A DNA stretch of 64,000 bases from an uncultured Eubacteriales bacterium (GCA_902796965.1 CADBRA010000052.1:61089-125088), one strand, 5' to 3'; positions 1-9,312 are shown, counted from the stretch's first letter. The notes: generated by a model from the letters alone, not told the origin. Numbers and translations are program-made.

Positions 1-419
1 TACATAACCTCGAGTATAGCACGGTCTCTTATGCCCTTTACCGAATCATCAGGAGATTCAAGCAGTCTGTCGATCTCATTCAGCGTAAGATAATCTATCT
101 CTTTGCGTTCTGTACGGTATGGCTTAACACCAGCGGAAGGATTTGAATCAATTATGCCTTCTTTGTAAAGATATGTCACATAAGACCTTATTGCAGAAGT
201 CTTGCGGCTCATCGTAGACTGTGAACGCCCCTTCTCTCTCAGAGATTCGAGATACGTTCTGATCTTATCTCTTGTCACATCTGCGGCATCATCGACTCCC
301 TCTTTTTCAAGATGATGCTCAAACTCCCTTACATCGCGCCTGTACGCATCGAGGGTGTTCTTGGACATCTCGCGCTCCTCCTTCAGATAGCGCAGATATT
401 GCTCAGAATAGCTTTTCAT
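1..419 (-). CDS. XerC/XerD-type tyrosine recombinase, N-terminal part
   Basis: This is the first 139 residues of a site-specific tyrosine recombinase; the left window edge cuts the gene. The visible part is the SAM-like DNA-clamp domain (SKNTLDAYRRDVREF near residue 16, then GRSQSTMSRKTSAIRSY near 70), followed by NPSAGVKPYR and the beginning of the catalytic domain (GIRDRAILEVMY). The catalytic Arg-Lys-His-Arg-His-Tyr residues lie outside the window. The start is the ATG at 419, with GGAGGAG just upstream. No transposon or integron context is visible, so a chromosome-dimer-resolution role (XerD) is more likely than a mobile integrase, but the family does not separate XerC from XerD on this fragment. 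Confidence 0.85.
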   Translation of the reverse strand, partial: MKSYSEQYLRYLKEEREMSKNTLDAYRRDVREFEHHLEKEGVDDAADVTRDKIRTYLESLREKGRSQSTMSRKTSAIRSYVTYLYKEGIIDSNPSAGVKPYRTERKEIDYLTLNEIDRLLESPDDSVKGIRDRAILEVM

Positions 420-451
420 TTCTCCTCCAAAAATCATGATAACTGTTAGAT

Positions 452-479
452 AGTATACCATAATTTTTATTTATGTGAA
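452..479 (-). promoter_or_regulatory. Promoter of the xerD-like gene
   Basis: TTCACA (474-479), a 16-bp spacer and TATACT (452-457) read toward the recombinase start at 419. Each hexamer matches the sigma-A consensus at 5 of 6 positions, and the predicted leader is about 25 nt. Confidence 0.55.
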
Positions 480-504
480 CAAGCGGATTCTGTGCAAACA
501 CGTG

Positions 505-2322
505 TTACTGCCGGAGTTCTTCGATACCATATATAGCAGCGCCGACAGCGCCGACGATCTCAGGATCCTCGCATATGTATAGCTTTTCTCCGAGTTTATC
601 CTCTACTGCCTTTACGGCGCCAGGATTCTGTGCAACGCCTCCGGTCATCATATATTCACCTTCGAGTCCCACTCTCTTCATGAGTCCGACTGCCCTGTTC
701 GCGATAGATTTATGTATTCCGTGTGCTATGTCTGCTTTATTCTTGTTATCAGCTATAAGCGAGATTACCTCGGACTCAGCGAAAACCGTACACATGCTGG
801 AAATATCGATGTCATCCTTCCACTGAAGCGATACAGGACCGAGTTCATCGATCCCTACTCCGAGCGTAAGAGCCATCGCTTCGAGGAATCTGCCTGTTCC
901 GGCGGCGCATTTGTCATTCATTGCGAAATCAAGAACGTCGCCGTGTTCGTTTATTCTGATCGCTTTGCTGTCCTGGCCTCCGATGTCGAGAATCGTCCTG
1001 ACATTAGGATTGAAATAGTTGGCACCTCTGCCGTGGCAGCTTATCTCTGTGATCTCGCGGTCTGCAAATTCGAGGTTCACGCGCCCGTAGCCTGTCGACA
1101 CGATCATATCCTGTCCGCCTTTTCCTATGCCGGCCTTCTTTAGAACCGTCTCATATGCTTCCAGCGCGCTGTCATGGCTCTTAGCGCCCGTTCTTATGAC
1201 AACACTTGAAATGATTTTTTTATTTTCGTCCATAACGACGGCATTCGTCGTCGTCGATCCGCTGTCTATGCCCACGACGCATAGTGCGCCCGTATTTTTG
1301 ACTCTATCACCATTACTATATGCTGCACTCTTTTCTTCTGCAGCTGCTTTCTTGTTTTTCTTCCAGAATAGTGACATTTCCTCTGACCCCGCTTCCTCCG
1401 AGCCGGCTTTGCCATTTACCGCGCTGCCGCTCTTCTTTATATTCTCAGGAGTTATTCCCTTGGCTGCTGCTAAAGACTCAAAAAATGCCTCGAGCCTTGT
1501 CCTTATCTGCCCTGCAGACTGATCTGTTCCGTCTGTCTCTATCTTGAGCATAGGCATCTCTTTCAAGCTGTTGAGATATGCATATTCATACGAATACATG
1601 TCGCAGAATTTCATCGTATTGTATAAAATCCCGTCAGCTCTGCCTGAAGCAGCTCTGTATGCACTGAGTCTCCTCGAAATGTCAGCCATGCGCATGCACT
1701 GAAGCTGTGTGAGCAGAGCTCTCGCATAACCCTCGAATATATCCTCGTTATCCATTATGTCATAGCGGCGCTCTACTTCTGTGCAAGTCAGATCGTCTAC
1801 GATATTCACGTTATATTCCGAAAGTGTTCCGCGCAGGCTTTCACCAAGGCGCGCGCCCATAACCGCAATATTTATTCCATTCGCGTCAGACTCATTCTTA
1901 TTTTCCTCCGCAGCTGCTCCTTCTGCAAGTCTCCTGCGCAGATCCTTCTCGTCGAAATCAGAACCGGAAATTTCTCCATAAACATCCTTCAGTTTCCTAA
2001 GCGCTCCTGCATATAGACCGACTGACTGAAACGAGACTTTGCGCGGCACATCGATCATATATACAAACCTGTCCGGGAAATCTTCTTTTATTCGGTCGTG
2101 CAGCCGTCTGGTGCTGTCGCAGCAGTTCGTCAAAACTATACCATCGTAATCTCCATCTGCAAAATCTATGAGAGATGATTTTATGAAAGAGCACATGTTC
2201 GGGTGCATCGCGGCATCAGCTCTGCTCAGATCTGTCACGCACGGTTTTATCATCTCCACCTCAGCGCCCATCGACTCAAGAAGTTCGACGGGCACATACT
2301 TGCAAAGATACCCTATCTTCAT
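505..2322 (-). CDS. Fused 2-hydroxyacyl-CoA dehydratase subunit and ATP-dependent activase
   Basis: Two normally separate modules are joined in one 605-residue chain. Residues 1-285 resemble the HgdB/benzoyl-CoA-reductase subunit fold, with candidate cluster cysteines C44, C67/C68 and C240 (in MKFCD). Residues 286-345 are a low-complexity Ala/Lys/Glu linker. Residues 346-605 are a BadF/HgdC ASKHA ATPase with phosphate motifs GIDSGSTTTN (351-360) and DIGGQDSK (446-453), and GGVAQNPG (561-568). C472 (CAAGTGRF) and C511 (CTVFAESE) match the two cysteines that bridge a [4Fe-4S] cluster across the activase dimer. In this family the activase injects an ATP-driven electron into the dehydratase. The start ATG overlaps the stop of the upstream dehydratase gene by 4 bp (ATGA), so the two should be coupled. 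The acyl substrate cannot be read from sequence. Confidence 0.85.
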   Translation of the reverse strand: MKIGYLCKYVPVELLESMGAEVEMIKPCVTDLSRADAAMHPNMCSFIKSSLIDFADGDYDGIVLTNCCDSTRRLHDRIKEDFPDRFVYMIDVPRKVSFQSVGLYAGALRKLKDVYGEISGSDFDEKDLRRRLAEGAAAEENKNESDANGINIAVMGARLGESLRGTLSEYNVNIVDDLTCTEVERRYDIMDNEDIFEGYARALLTQLQCMRMADISRRLSAYRAASGRADGILYNTMKFCDMYSYEYAYLNSLKEMPMLKIETDGTDQSAGQIRTRLEAFFESLAAAKGITPENIKKSGSAVNGKAGSEEAGSEEMSLFWKKNKKAAAEEKSAAYSNGDRVKNTGALCVVGIDSGSTTTNAVVMDENKKIISSVVIRTGAKSHDSALEAYETVLKKAGIGKGGQDMIVSTGYGRVNLEFADREITEISCHGRGANYFNPNVRTILDIGGQDSKAIRINEHGDVLDFAMNDKCAAGTGRFLEAMALTLGVGIDELGPVSLQWKDDIDISSMCTVFAESEVISLIADNKNKADIAHGIHKSIANRAVGLMKRVGLEGEYMMTGGVAQNPGAVKAVEDKLGEKLYICEDPEIVGAVGAAIYGIEELRQ

Positions 2323-3590
2323 GATCTCCTCCTGTTTTCCAGCATCTCGATAAATGCTTCTGTGCGCGTCCTTATCTGTCCCTCATGACTGTTTCTTCTA
2401 TCTACAGCATCGCCGTCGAGAATAAGGAGCGGAATGCCTCTGTCCGCTGCGACTTTCTTAATCTGCATGACGCCGCCTGACGACTGCTTGCAGCCCCAGT
2501 GGCAGTAATGAATCGCGCCGTCAGGCCTGTATTCGTCCATGAGCCCGCCTATGAACTCTTCCTTGCGGCTGAAGTCTCCGTTGTACCGGCTCTCTATCAT
2601 CTTTCTCGCAACAGCTTCATAAGGATGTTCCTCGTCCATCTCATTCATGTAATCCATGTTAAAATCGAAGACCTGTATGTTATTCTCATATGAAAGATTG
2701 AAAATGCCCTTGAGAACTTCATCATAGAAAGGCTGCAGGTGGATCCACATTATGCGGCTGCCGGTGTACGGGCCGTAATTTTTCACGTCATCCGCGAGCG
2801 CTCTGAAAAAGTCCAGCGTCTCCTGAGTGCCTATATTAAGATGTGTGGCGAAAAGCATGCACTGGTTCAGCGTAAGCGTATTAGGATAACATATCTCCTT
2901 TGTCGCCTCGAGGAATATCCTGAAGTATTTTTTCGATTCGTTTTCTCTGTGAATCGTCTCACGGAAAGCGTTTATATCAAGCTGTCTCTCTGTAAGCCTC
3001 TCAAGTTCCGAAGTCATCTCTCTAAGCTGACCAGCAAGGTATTTTTCACCCTCCGGCGACCATTCGTGCGGTATGTCCAGCACTGTCAGTCCAACATCTC
3101 TCATCATGGATGCGAGTCTGAAGCTTGAAAGATTTCCGTCGCATACAGTTGTCGTTGTTACAGCATACGCTGGAGTCGGAAGTACACCGGAATACACCCC
3201 GCCCATGAAATTCTTGTGATATGAGCATAGCGTCGGTGCGATACCCTCGGCTTCTGCGCAGTCTATGAAATAGTCCTCTATTCCGAAACCTGCAAGAAAT
3301 GTCGCCAGTGCCTCAACAGAAACTCCCTGCAGTCCGAAGCACTGGAAAATCTCAAACGGTCCGAATATGTTGGACCACACAGACTTCTCAGGTTTTCCGA
3401 GCGCATTCAGAACGCTGTCTACAGTTGTCATGAACAGCGTCTCGTACGGCGCCGGCAGTCCCTTTGTCCCAATATGTTTTTCGGCGAAATTCTTGAGCGT
3501 GAGTCCGGCTCTTATCAGATTTCTCGCCCTCGCCGGATTTTCATCACTCTCCTTTTTTATGATGTCGCCATATTTTTTGAGTAAGTCCAT
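2319..3590 (-). CDS. 2-hydroxyacyl-CoA dehydratase / benzoyl-CoA reductase family subunit
   Basis: A 423-residue member of the HgdA/HgdB family, which holds a [4Fe-4S] cluster and takes part in radical dehydration or reduction of acyl-CoA. Candidate cluster ligands are C122 (LCSYHKN), C150 (TVCDGN) and C367 (HWGCKQSSG). The C-terminal GQIRTRTEAFIEML matches the end of the dehydratase module in the following fused protein, so the two chains look like paralogous halves of a heterodimer. It is the first gene of a two-gene operon. The start is the ATG at 3590 with AGGA 8 nt upstream. No CoA-transferase, dehydrogenase or electron-transfer-flavoprotein gene is adjacent, so the pathway is unknown. 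Confidence 0.85.
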   Translation of the reverse strand: MDLLKKYGDIIKKESDENPARARNLIRAGLTLKNFAEKHIGTKGLPAPYETLFMTTVDSVLNALGKPEKSVWSNIFGPFEIFQCFGLQGVSVEALATFLAGFGIEDYFIDCAEAEGIAPTLCSYHKNFMGGVYSGVLPTPAYAVTTTTVCDGNLSSFRLASMMRDVGLTVLDIPHEWSPEGEKYLAGQLREMTSELERLTERQLDINAFRETIHRENESKKYFRIFLEATKEICYPNTLTLNQCMLFATHLNIGTQETLDFFRALADDVKNYGPYTGSRIMWIHLQPFYDEVLKGIFNLSYENNIQVFDFNMDYMNEMDEEHPYEAVARKMIESRYNGDFSRKEEFIGGLMDEYRPDGAIHYCHWGCKQSSGGVMQIKKVAADRGIPLLILDGDAVDRRNSHEGQIRTRTEAFIEMLENRRRS

Positions 3591-4040
3591 AATTTAAATC
3601 CTGTAATATTTCAATGATAAAACAATATCCTGTATCATAACATAAAATATTTTTTACGGAAACCAAATATGCGATTGATTTACGGCAGCGTAGTCAATTA
3701 CTACTTAATTAAGATGTTCTTCTTATTAATATAGTTAATATAGACTTTTTCATATGAACTTTATTTTCCATATGATTCCAAGCAGGATTATTTTCAAATA
3801 TCCACATAGCATGATCAAGCGGAACAGAAAATTAGCATTTACTAACTATTCCGATATTGTTTATATTGTCAACCTGTTATATAATATCTGATTATTGGTT
3901 ATATTAGATTTATATATTTTCTGCATTAAAAACGTGTAAAATTACGTATTTGCTTGCAGAATTCCGTACAGAAAATACCGTCGCCTACGGACGGCGTTAT
4001 TTTCCGCTGACGGCCGGAAAGTTCAGGGTAAATGGATTAA
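3591..4040. other. Divergent intergenic region
   Basis: AT-rich spacer of 450 bp between the dehydratase operon and the LTA-synthase-like gene. I see no gene. It holds a candidate promoter for the rightward gene and a small hairpin near 3980 (CCGTC...GACGG). Confidence 0.6.
3857..3885 (+). promoter_or_regulatory. Candidate promoter of the LTA-synthase-like gene
   Basis: TTGTTT (3857-3862), 17-bp spacer, TATAAT (3880-3885). The -10 is perfect and the -35 weak. It implies a leader of about 150 nt before the start at 4041. Confidence 0.4.
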
Positions 4041-6545
4041 ATGGGTATCAGGCATAAAAAAACACATTTTGCACGTACTGTTGTACGTCTGAGAAAAAAA
4101 CTTCATCTGGACAGGCCACCGATAAAAATCGGCAGCCGTATAAAAATCACATGGTTCAAACTTGTATGCGGCATAATTTTTGCAGTACTCGCACTGGCGC
4201 TCGTACTGTCGCACACAAGCCAGTACTTCAACAATACAGACCTCTCAGCGTCATCCGGAATAATACTGTTCGTGATTTCCATTGCACTCTCGCTTCTGAT
4301 CGGTGCTTCCATGGTATTTACGATTGATTTTTCAGGAAAAGCCGCACGGCCCGTAAGCGTGGTATTCTATCTGCTCACACCGGTAATACTGGCCTGCATG
4401 ACAGAATGCATGCAGGGGATCAATATCTGGAACTGGTCATTTCAGACACTTGCGCTGAACTATCTGATGTTCTTTCTATTCCTGTCAATAGCCGCTGTTT
4501 TCGCAGGCAGATTCAGAGAACCGATAATCGCAGTTACCATCGTCGTATTCTGCTTTTCATTTGCTGCAGCACTCATCCTTGAATTCAGGGGAACACCGCT
4601 CATGCCTGCTGACCTCGCCACAATCAGCACAGGACTCGGAGTAGCGAACGGATATCACTACCATTATTCATATTACATGATCATCGGCATACTGATTGCG
4701 TGGGAAATGCTCATTCTCGGTTTCCGCATGCCTAAAATCAGAATCCGCAGAAGATATCACAACATATTCAGACTCGTCAGTCTCGCGATTGTGATCGCCG
4801 TTATCGTTCCTTTCTATACAACATCGATGGCCGCAAATGCAGGGATCAAGCCTGACTTCTGGAACCAGACAAGAGGATACAAAAAAACGGGCACATGCTT
4901 CAACTTCATGCTGAACACGAGATACCTTATAGTAAGCCGACCAGAAGGATATGATTCATCTGATATTTCCGGATTTATAAACAATGTCATAAAAAGCGAC
5001 ACTGACGACAGGGGAATTTTTGCATCGGCTCAGGACATGCAGGCAGCAAACGCAGCGGCAGAGGCTTCGTCCTCCAACACTTCAGGCGGCACAGAGACTG
5101 CTTCAGACACCACAGCTGCGAACAATACAGGAAACACCGGAAATAATACAGGAGCTGTCGCAAATACTACTGATCCGGCAACCGCTGCCGCAGCTGTGAT
5201 CTCAGGTCAGAGTCAGACGGCAGACAGCACGACGGACGGAACAGATACAAATCTTCCTAACACAGGCCTCGACACGCCGCTCGCTGTTCAGGGCAGTTCC
5301 ACGACTAACCAGCCGGCGACGAGTGCCAAACTCAAACAGGGACAGATGCCAAATATAATCGTCATCATGAACGAGACATTCTCCGATCTAAGAGTTCTCG
5401 GTAAGCTATCAACAAATCAGGATTACATGCCTTTCGTGAGAAACCTTACGAAAAACACAATAAAGGGCAACCTGTACATGCCTGTAAACGGAGCAGGAAC
5501 ATCCAACTCTGAATTTGAGTTCCTCACAGGAAACTCCATGGCATTTCTTACTGGAGGAAGCAACGCATATGAGCTTTACATAAAAAACAAACTGCCGTCG
5601 CTCGCCAGAACGCTGGGAGACCAGGGATACTCCCGTACAGCCTACCACACATACTATAAAGAGAGCTGGAAGCGCAACTCTGTTTATCCGCTGCTCGGGT
5701 TTGAGAACTTCTACGCAATAGAGGATATACTCGACACAGATACCGTAAACGCATATAAAAACAATGACATATCATTCTACGATTTCCAGCAGAGAATCAA
5801 CGAGCAGCATCCGGGTGAAAACGTGCTGCTGCGCCGCTTCGTAAGCGATTCATACGATTACAAGGTTCTTGAAAAGATGTACGAAGAAAGGAACAGGAAC
5901 TATCCGTTCTTCATGTTCAATGTCACAATGCAGAACCACGGCGGATATGACCTCGCTTACTCGAACTTCAACCAGCAGATACAGCTGACATCGACCGACA
6001 AGTTCTATCCAAAGGCGAACCGATATCTGTCTCTTATCTACGAGTCTGACAGGGCATTAGAGGAACTCGTGAACTATTTCTCACAATCATCCGAACCTAC
6101 AATGATCGTAATGTTCGGTGACCATCAGCCGAGCATAGAGGATGAATTCGTCGAATCACTCCTCGGAAGCAGCATAGATAATCTGACGGTTTCGCAGAAC
6201 CAGAAACGATATATCACGCCGTTCATCATATGGACAAACTATAGCTCACAGAGCGGATACATAGACAAGATGAGTGTAAATTACCTGTCGACACTCGTTC
6301 TCCAGCAGGCAGGCCTGAAAACAACGACATTTAACGATTATCTGTCAGCGATGTACCGCAGGATGCCGGTAATCGACACAACAGGCTACATCACATCAGA
6401 CAATAAGTACTACACTTACGACGACAGTACAAAATACACCGACCTGCTCGATCAATACAAGAAGATTGAATACAACTACCTGTTCGATCAGATAAACAAA
6501 GATATCGGACAGTTCTGCATCAACAGCGATGATCTGAGTAATTGA
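4041..6545 (+). CDS. Lipoteichoic-acid-synthase-type sulfatase-fold membrane enzyme
   Basis: An 834-residue membrane protein of the LtaS/MdoB alkaline-phosphatase superfamily, which transfers phosphoglycerol to envelope polymers outside the cell. The N-terminal 265 residues hold about six or seven hydrophobic segments. Residues 330-435 are an unusually long Ala/Thr/Asn/Ser/Gly-rich linker. The extracellular sulfatase domain starts near 437: MNETFSD (metal ligand E445), GAGTSNSEF with the candidate catalytic T487, QNHGGY (631-636) and GDHQPS with D695/H696. LtaS proteins are usually nearer 650 residues; the excess is the linker and extra membrane part. The ribosome binding site is weak. The gene stands alone and ends at a strong terminator. 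Whether the product is true polyglycerolphosphate LTA or another glycerol-phosphate decoration cannot be told. Confidence 0.88.
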   Translation: MGIRHKKTHFARTVVRLRKKLHLDRPPIKIGSRIKITWFKLVCGIIFAVLALALVLSHTSQYFNNTDLSASSGIILFVISIALSLLIGASMVFTIDFSGKAARPVSVVFYLLTPVILACMTECMQGINIWNWSFQTLALNYLMFFLFLSIAAVFAGRFREPIIAVTIVVFCFSFAAALILEFRGTPLMPADLATISTGLGVANGYHYHYSYYMIIGILIAWEMLILGFRMPKIRIRRRYHNIFRLVSLAIVIAVIVPFYTTSMAANAGIKPDFWNQTRGYKKTGTCFNFMLNTRYLIVSRPEGYDSSDISGFINNVIKSDTDDRGIFASAQDMQAANAAAEASSSNTSGGTETASDTTAANNTGNTGNNTGAVANTTDPATAAAAVISGQSQTADSTTDGTDTNLPNTGLDTPLAVQGSSTTNQPATSAKLKQGQMPNIIVIMNETFSDLRVLGKLSTNQDYMPFVRNLTKNTIKGNLYMPVNGAGTSNSEFEFLTGNSMAFLTGGSNAYELYIKNKLPSLARTLGDQGYSRTAYHTYYKESWKRNSVYPLLGFENFYAIEDILDTDTVNAYKNNDISFYDFQQRINEQHPGENVLLRRFVSDSYDYKVLEKMYEERNRNYPFFMFNVTMQNHGGYDLAYSNFNQQIQLTSTDKFYPKANRYLSLIYESDRALEELVNYFSQSSEPTMIVMFGDHQPSIEDEFVESLLGSSIDNLTVSQNQKRYITPFIIWTNYSSQSGYIDKMSVNYLSTLVLQQAGLKTTTFNDYLSAMYRRMPVIDTTGYITSDNKYYTYDDSTKYTDLLDQYKKIEYNYLFDQINKDIGQFCINSDDLSN

Positions 6546-6885
6546 TCACAACATAAAACTTAAGTTTAAGAATCACCAATACGGCCTCATCCTATCCTGC
6601 AGGACTGCAGAAACGCAGTCCTGCATATTTCAGAAGAAGGCCGTATTTTTTGTTCTCTCACGGGAACATGAGTCACAGCCGCAGCATATGCCGCCGGCAT
6701 CCGCAGCCGGAGACAAGCCTTATGTTTCCTCATTAAAGCTGAAAACGTAATCATCTCTTTCATGATGACAGCCTCAAATAGAGCATATATACACCTCAGA
6801 TCGTAACTGTCTGTCGCCATCCGCTGTCATCCGCATGCTGACTAAATTCTGCAGCCGCCAGCCATCTCAGCAAAACGGAATCATG
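6546..6885. other. Convergent intergenic region
   Basis: A 340-bp gap between two converging genes. It contains the terminator at 6578-6647; I see no gene in the remaining 240 bp. Confidence 0.6.
6578..6647 (+). terminator. Two-tier Rho-independent terminator
   Basis: Outer stem AATACGGCC (6578-6586) pairs with GGCCGTATT (6639-6647), enclosing a second perfect 11-bp hairpin (6598-6608 with 6615-6625). A T tract follows on the plus strand. It ends the LTA-synthase-like transcript. Confidence 0.85.
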
Positions 6886-7590
6886 TCAGCAGTCCGAAAG
6901 GCAGTCTCGCCCTCGGCTGTAGAAAAATACTCTGCTGCTGAGTATTTCATCTCGCTCAAGTATATTTTCATTCACATCATTCACAATGTTTTTCATATAA
7001 CTGCTGCCGCCATATGTCTCTCCGGCAGAGGCGCGCATGACGATCACTTCATAGACAGACGACGGCAATATATAAAGATCACTGTCCAAAGTTTCCGCTG
7101 CCTGACTCAGTATATCGTTAAAGAGCAATACGCTCGCGCCTGTACCGAACGCTTCTTCCTGAACGACATACATACTCCTGCGGCGCTCTGCCGATTCAAT
7201 ACCGCCTGCCACATCACATATATCCTGCATGCTGTAAGCTGCCCTGAGACTCATATTCATATAAGCTCTTCCGATTATCTCATGCGTGTCTATGTTCCAG
7301 TGCGCTGCAGCGCCCTTTGCAGCATTTGCGTAAATATATCCATAATCATTTTTGAAAACAGCGCTTACAACAATGAGCATATCAAAATAAGGCATCGAAA
7401 TGAACTTGTCTGCACGTTCCCTGTTCTCACCTGCATTTATCAGTCGTAGAACGAGACTGTCTTTTACACTGCTGTAGCTCTGCATCAGCTCATCAACTTC
7501 TTCCTCACACGAAACACTGCGCACCTCACATCCGTTTATCTTTTCTTCCTCACCGCAGCTGTATCTTATATCTCCTGATCTTAATAACAT
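6886..7590 (-). CDS. DUF5688-like protein of unknown function
   Basis: A 234-residue soluble protein without signal peptide or membrane segment. The C-terminal half (VLLFNDILSQAAETL, then DLYILPSSVYEVIVM near 181-195) has the pattern I associate with DUF5688, a family common in gut Clostridia and often present in many copies; the assignment is from memory of that pattern. No function is established and no catalytic motif is visible. The ATG at 7590 is preceded by GAGGATAG and a good promoter. It is a single-gene unit, convergent with the LTA-synthase-like gene. Confidence 0.6.
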   Translation of the reverse strand: MLLRSGDIRYSCGEEEKINGCEVRSVSCEEEVDELMQSYSSVKDSLVLRLINAGENRERADKFISMPYFDMLIVVSAVFKNDYGYIYANAAKGAAAHWNIDTHEIIGRAYMNMSLRAAYSMQDICDVAGGIESAERRRSMYVVQEEAFGTGASVLLFNDILSQAAETLDSDLYILPSSVYEVIVMRASAGETYGGSSYMKNIVNDVNENILERDEILSSRVFFYSRGRDCLSDC

Positions 7591-7633
7591 CGCTCTATCC
7601 TCATTTACAGAATTTTACATTGCTTGTATTCTC

Positions 7634-7662
7634 AATATATCGCGTTTGGAATAATATGTCAA
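7634..7662 (-). promoter_or_regulatory. Promoter of the DUF5688-like gene
   Basis: TTGACA (7657-7662), 17-bp spacer, TATATT (7634-7639), giving a leader of about 37 nt before the start at 7590. Confidence 0.7.
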
Positions 7663-7784
7663 TTAAAAAATAAAAAAAAGACATTCTTCTGAAAGGAATA
7701 ATATGCCGTCCCAGGCATAACATGGAGTCAGAGATGAAAGACCGCTCTCTCAGAGTCGATATCTGCTAATAAAAGCATAAAAGT

Positions 7785-7826
7785 GCCGCTGTATCTCCAT
7801 ACCTGAAGGAATGGTTATACAGCGGC
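7785..7826 (-). terminator. Terminator of the lspA-rluD transcript
   Basis: A perfect 10-bp stem GCCGCTGTAT (7785-7794) / ATACAGCGGC (7817-7826) with an inner CCAT/ATGG pair lies 35 bp after the rluD stop. T-rich sequence follows on the minus strand. Confidence 0.7.
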
Positions 7827-7860
7827 TAACGTTTTAATAAATATCGCGCCTTGTAATCCG

Positions 7861-8808
7861 TTATTTATCATCAAGTCCCGCGAGCTTCATCGCATATCTG
7901 AAATGTTCTGGCAGCTCACTGTCAAACAGCATGTTCTCACCTGTAACAGGATGTACAAACCCCAGCACCTTTGCGTGAAGTACCTGACCCTCTATGCCGA
8001 ACGCTTTTTTTCTCGGACCATAAAGAGGATCGCCAAGCAGCGGATGGCCTGTGTACGCCATATGAACTCTTATCTGATGTGTCCTGCCTGTCTCCAGTCT
8101 GCATTCTATATATGTAAATGCACCAGCTCTCTCGAGAACTCTGTAATGAGTAACAGCTCTCCTGCCTCTGCCGGCAGGCACGACAGCCATCTTTTTGCGG
8201 TCTCTCGTACTTCTGCCGATATTCGCATCTACCGACCCCTCGTCTTCCCTGATGTTGTTGTAGACGACAGCTCTGTAGCGTCTGATGATGCTGTGAACCG
8301 CAAACTGCTTCGCAAGACCCTCGTGAGCCCTGTCCGACTTGGCTGCGACGATCAGGCCGCTCGTGTCCTTGTCTATCCTGTGGACAATGCCCGGCCTGAT
8401 TATACCGTTTATCGTTGACAGGCTGTCTCCGCAGTGATACATGAGCGCGTTCACGAGCGTTCCGCTGCTGTTCCCAGTCGCCGGGTGCACAACCATTCCC
8501 TGAGGCTTGTTTACAACGATTATATCGCTGTCTTCATAGACTATATCGAGCGGTATATTTTCCGGTTCGACATCCAGAACCTCAGGTTCAGGAATTGAAG
8601 CCGTAAATACATCCCCCGGCCTGACCTTGTAGTTTTTAACTGCTTTTGCGCCTTCTCCGGCCGATACACAGCCTTCTGCGATCAGCTTTTGTATATAACT
8701 TCTCGTCATGCTGCTGAACCGTTCCGAAAGAACAGAATCAAGGCGCCTTCCACTTTCCTGCTCAGTAATCGTTACAACAACAGGATCTCTGTCATATTCA
8801 TCCTGCAC
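7861..8808 (-). CDS. rluD: RluD-type large-subunit rRNA pseudouridine synthase
   Basis: A 315-residue RluA/RluD-family enzyme that converts uridines to pseudouridine, most likely in 23S rRNA. An S4 RNA-binding domain lies at about 18-80 (RRLDSVLSERFSSMTRSYIQ), followed by the catalytic domain with HRIDKDTSG; D146 is the catalytic aspartate. GRTHQIRVHM and HPLLGDPLYG are further family motifs. The start is GTG at 8808, with GAGGAG 6 nt upstream, and it overlaps the end of lspA by 11 bp, so translation is probably coupled. The lspA-rluD order is common in Gram-positives. RluD and the other RluA paralogues cannot be told apart with certainty. Confidence 0.92.
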   Translation of the reverse strand: MQDEYDRDPVVVTITEQESGRRLDSVLSERFSSMTRSYIQKLIAEGCVSAGEGAKAVKNYKVRPGDVFTASIPEPEVLDVEPENIPLDIVYEDSDIIVVNKPQGMVVHPATGNSSGTLVNALMYHCGDSLSTINGIIRPGIVHRIDKDTSGLIVAAKSDRAHEGLAKQFAVHSIIRRYRAVVYNNIREDEGSVDANIGRSTRDRKKMAVVPAGRGRRAVTHYRVLERAGAFTYIECRLETGRTHQIRVHMAYTGHPLLGDPLYGPRKKAFGIEGQVLHAKVLGFVHPVTGENMLFDSELPEHFRYAMKLAGLDDK

Positions 8809-9262
8809 GGCGTTCTCCTCTGTTTTTCTGAGGCAGCAGAATCGCGATGAACAACACTATGCAGCCCAATACGACACATATGTCTGCAAAGTTAAATATG
8901 TACGGCCATATATGAAAGTGAATATAATCGACTACATATCCAAGTCTTATTCTGTCGACCAGATTTCCGAGGGCTCCGCCCGCGATCATAGTCACAGGGA
9001 TCATGACCGATCTGCGCTCTGTCCTGCTTTTCAGCAATATATAGACGACCAGCGCCCCTATGAGAAACGACGTCAGGCAGATTAAAATAACACCCGAATT
9101 GCTGAACATCCCGAACGCTATACCGTTGTTCTGTATGACTTCAAGAGACAGGAAACCGTTTATGAGCTGCTTATAACCCCACATGCCGATGAATTTTAAA
9201 AGACCATATTCTATCAGCTGATCAGCAGCCAGAAGACCTATAATTACTATGATATACTGCAT
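8798..9262 (-). CDS. lspA: Lipoprotein signal peptidase (signal peptidase II)
   Basis: A 154-residue membrane aspartyl protease that removes signal peptides from diacylglyceryl-modified prolipoproteins. Four hydrophobic segments are visible. Family motifs are present: D14, NNGIAFG (45-51), GGALGNLVDR (95-104), VVD with D112, and FNFAD with D127. D112 and D127 match the catalytic pair. The ATG at 9262 has GGAG 5 nt upstream and a 12-bp hairpin immediately before that site. The gene overlaps rluD by 11 bp and follows sepF-yggT. Confidence 0.95.
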   Translation of the reverse strand: MQYIIVIIGLLAADQLIEYGLLKFIGMWGYKQLINGFLSLEVIQNNGIAFGMFSNSGVILICLTSFLIGALVVYILLKSRTERRSVMIPVTMIAGGALGNLVDRIRLGYVVDYIHFHIWPYIFNFADICVVLGCIVLFIAILLPQKNRGERRAG

Positions 9263-9276
9263 TTTTTCTCCAATAC

Positions 9277-9312
9277 GAAAACAGGCGCTTGCAGCCGCAG
9301 GCGCCTGTTTTC
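9277..9312 (-). promoter_or_regulatory. Perfect hairpin in the lspA leader
   Basis: GAAAACAGGCGC (9277-9288) and its exact complement (9301-9312) form a 12-bp stem with a 12-nt loop. On the minus strand the 3' arm ends CTGTTTTC and the lspA ribosome binding site begins about 6 nt later. It may end or attenuate the sepF-yggT transcript, or shape lspA translation. Confidence 0.6.

Noticed and set aside
6587..6820. 77-residue leftward open frame
   Set aside because: It runs through the terminator and has no convincing ribosome binding site.
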